The notes under the pieces: generated by a model
The model's input: the letters and a program-made list of their open reading frames with translations, nothing else
The model's database searches: none
Told to the model about the DNA's origin: nothing
Shown here: positions 62,146 to 64,000 of the stretch, in pieces
Layout of the letters: each line of letters opens with the position of its first letter
How positions within the stretch are numbered: position 1 is the first letter of the stretch
Assembly (NCBI GenBank): GCA_922989275.2
Contig: OV277870.1
Location: 38,684,356 to 38,748,355 of the forward strand
Direction of reading: 5' to 3'
DNA length: 64,000 nucleotides
Source: Gari tellinella
Taxonomy: Eukaryota > Mollusca > Bivalvia > Cardiida > Psammobiidae
Made by a program: the position numbers and the translations under genes

Positions 62146-62909
62146 CTTCTATCTCTTCCATTGATGACAGTAATGTCAGACTCCCTGAATTAATAAGTAA
62201 AACAACAGAATGTTTAAGCGATGTTTATAACACAAGGGAAGAGATAGAAGACATTATTGGCAGTCTAAATCTAAATAAAGCATCTGGACCAGATGAAATA
62301 AGTCACTGTATGCTTAAAAATGTTTCTAACTCTGTTTCTAAACCTCTGTCCTTATTATTTTACCGATCTTTGCAAGAAGGAATATTCCCTGATACATGGA
62401 AATTAGCGAATGTAACCCCAATTTATAAAAAAGGTGATAAAAATGACGTCTCAAACTATTGACCGGTTGCTTTGTTAAGTTGCTGTGGGAAAATCTTTGA
62501 AAGAATAATATTTAAATACATGTATAACTTTTTTTATTGACAATAGTCTTATCTATAAATATCAATCAGGATTTCTACCAAAGCATTCTACATCTTATTA
62601 GATATATATCACCATATATGCCAAACTTTTGAAAATAAACAATTTAGTTGCATGGTGTTCTGCGATATATCTAAGGCGTTTGACAGAGTATGGCATAAGG
62701 GCCTCATTTTTAAACTGGAACAAAACGGCATTAAAGGCAAACTTTTACAATGGATTTCAAATTACCTGTCTAAAAGAATGCAAAAGGTTGTTATTAATGC
62801 CCATTCCTCATCATTGAAATATGTGTGTGCTGGTGTACCCCAAGGTTTCGTGTTAGGCCCTCTTTTATTCCTTATTTATGTCAATGACATTGCAGACTCT
62901 CTCACTTAA

Positions 62910-63447
62910 AGGGACTCGCAACCGGATGGTGTACTTGTCAAAATAAAATAAAATACTCAAATAAAAGCAAATTTGTGGCATTATTTGGCTTCTGACATTA
63001 AAAAAATATGATCAGTCCAAAAAAAGTCTCAAGAATCGTCACCGAATCTTAGATTTTTAGATATTTTCCATCGTTTTTTCTATACCGACTAGTAGACGGT
63101 ATAGTTGTTGTTGTTGCTTCTCTACACGGGCTCAGACATAAACACGAGCCGAATTACGAAGTTGTATGCACTTATGATCGCTACACATTGAAATACGTTA
63201 AATCGATCCGAGATAAACGGATAGTTCCATGGTCCATTGGTCTAAGCGGTTTCCCCTATTTTGCCTTCTGTCCGCCAATGCCGGGCCCCGGGTTCCAATC
63301 CCACCAGAGACCAATATTTTTTTTTATTGAAATACATTTTTTTAAACAGAATTTCTTATCCTAAACTAATTCTTCACCATTTATATAAGCGTTTGACACA
63401 TATTTACAAATTACTATTTTTAATGCACCATCTGGTTGCGAGTCGCT
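62910..63447. mobile_element. TIR element with tRNA-like unit, inserted at TTAA in LINE copy 2
   Basis: TTAA at 62906-62909 and 63448-63451. AGGGACTCGCAACCGGATGG and CCATCTGGTTGCGAGTCGCT are inverted ends. The core holds a run CAAAATAAAATAAAATAC, a GACGGTATAGTTGTTGTTG block and the tRNA-like unit at 63225-63313. No transposase. Confidence 0.88.
63225..63313 (+). tRNA. tRNA-like sequence with A- and B-box motifs
   Basis: TGGTCCATTGGTCTAAGCGG resembles an A box region and GGGTTCCAATCCC is a near-consensus B box. It ends CACCAGAGACCA. I could not pair a full acceptor stem, so this is a tRNA-derived (SINE-like) pol III module, not a working tRNA. Confidence 0.45.
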
Positions 63448-64000
63448 TTAAGCTTAACAAGATTATATGCAGATGACAGTTCATTATATTATTCAGCATC
63501 CTCAGTTCAAGATATAGAGGGCAATATAAACCACGATCTCAGTATTGTTTCACACTGGGCTATTCACTGGTTGGTTAATTTTAATCCTACAAAACGGAAG
63601 CTATGTTTTTCTCTCTCAGAAATATAATCATCTACCGTCGCTTCGGTTTGACAATACACTAATTAATTTTGTAGATAGCCATGAACATCTTGGTGTAACT
63701 CTTGACTCAAACGGTCAATGGAGTACACATATTGACAACATATTAAAATCTGCTTCTAAGGTTATAAGCATAATGCGCCGATTGAAGTTTAATTTAAATA
63801 GACAAGCACTAAACCAAATATATATGTCATACATAAGGCCGATATTGGAGTACTCTTCTGAGGTTTGGCATTGCAGCAATCAAGTTCCTTAGAGAAACTC
63901 AAACATGAAGCCGCACGTATAGTTACCGGGTTAACACGCTCGGTTTAACTTGAGAATTTATATAGAGAATGTGGTTGGCAATCACTAGAAAAGCGCCGTG

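Larger units (their letters stand above)
62260..63990 (+). pseudogene. Reverse transcriptase of LINE copy 2, broken
   Basis: ISHCMLKNVSNSVSKPLSLL, NVTPIYKKGDKNDVSNY, IYKYQSGFLPKHST, MVFCDISKAFDRVWHKGLIF (motif A), AGVPQGFVLGPLLFLIYVND (motif B), then after the insertion LTRLYADDSSLYYS (motif C), HWLVNFNPTKR, HEHLGVTLDSNGQWSTHI and QIYMSYIRPILEYSSEVW. The YADD box is intact. The frame is broken at least near 62465, 62590, 63600 and 63890. Confidence 0.88.
62146..64000 (+). mobile_element. Non-LTR retrotransposon, CR1/jockey-like, copy 2 (runs off the window)
   Basis: Same family as the copy at 15369-18235. It opens in the linker (EEIEDIIGSLNLNKASGPD) and reaches the post-RT region at the window end. 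It is interrupted by a TIR element at 62910-63447. Frameshifts and stops are scattered, for example a TGA at the NYRPVAL site near 62460. Confidence 0.88.

Overview
This window looks like eukaryotic, animal DNA. It is AT-rich and intron-dominated, with split LDL-receptor class A (LDLa), fibronectin type III (FnIII) and immunoglobulin (Ig) exons that have GT/AG splice sites. It also carries degenerate non-LTR retrotransposons, a mariner and dozens of short inverted-repeat transposons. The retrotransposon types, the purine- and AT-rich satellites and a pearl/Helitron-like element ending in CCAGGTGAGCTAA fit a bivalve mollusc best. That assignment is inference from family style, not a database match. 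No bacterial genes, operons, CRISPR array or rRNA are present.

The only host gene I can support lies on the minus strand and fills most of the window (about 61939 down to 14587). It is open at both ends: no start codon, signal peptide, stop or poly(A) site was identified. Seventeen exons join in one frame (about 2.0 kb of coding sequence): half an Ig domain, two LDLa, one 4-cysteine LDLa-like half domain, two complete FnIII domains (two exons each), two more 4-cysteine half domains, then seven LDLa exons. Every module boundary is phase 1, which favours exon duplication and shuffling. It reads as an extracellular or membrane receptor/matrix protein; I cannot name it.

Everything else is repeats. 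For reference I name the short inverted-repeat families as follows. A: ends CTCCCTCTCTACAACG, TA target duplication. B: CAGTGGAGAA, TA. C: TTAA + CTCATTGAACCC. D: TTAA + CCCTTTACC. E: GGGGCCCGTTTTAC. F: CAGTAAAACCTCTCT, TA. G: AGGGCTCCAGATAAG. H: CAGTCGAACTTC, TA. I: foldback around TTTGAGTTGAGTCTGAG. J: TTAA + CTCTTTNNTGCCAA. K: TTAA + GGGTGTATTAA. L: AGGGCTGCCAT, 8-bp duplication. Families with different ends and target-site rules share the same central hairpin cassettes, which is the most unusual signal here. Cassette 1 (AAACAG-n6-CCWGATCAGA ... TCTGATCWGG-n6-CTGTTT) sits in A, B, C, E and J. Cassette 2 (CTTAAAGCAGGCTGAAAGTA ... TACTTTCAGCCTGCTTTAAG) sits in D and L, with a relative in F.

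Layout: 1-5 kb nested MITEs. 6-11 kb a LINE tail, B/A elements, a 77-bp array and a chimeric reverse-transcriptase tail ORF. 12-14.5 kb MITEs and a TIR element holding a tRNA-like unit. 14.6 kb last visible LDLa exon. 15.4-18.2 kb LINE copy 1, broken by two MITEs. 18.5-20.7 kb a 2.2-kb TIR element. 20.9-24.7 kb a 102-bp array, LDLa exons and an antisense RTE-like LINE. 25-31 kb satellites, a K element and one LDLa exon. 31.8-33.5 kb an internally deleted L1/Tx1-like LINE with a perfect palindrome. 35-38 kb LDLa exons. 38.6-41.4 kb satellites, including a 137-bp array with TGACGTCA in each unit. 42.5-52.4 kb half-LDLa and FnIII exons. 53-61 kb MITEs, LDLa exons, a mariner and a pearl-like element. 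61.8 kb Ig exon. 62.1-64 kb LINE copy 2, interrupted by a second tRNA-like TIR element and running off the end.
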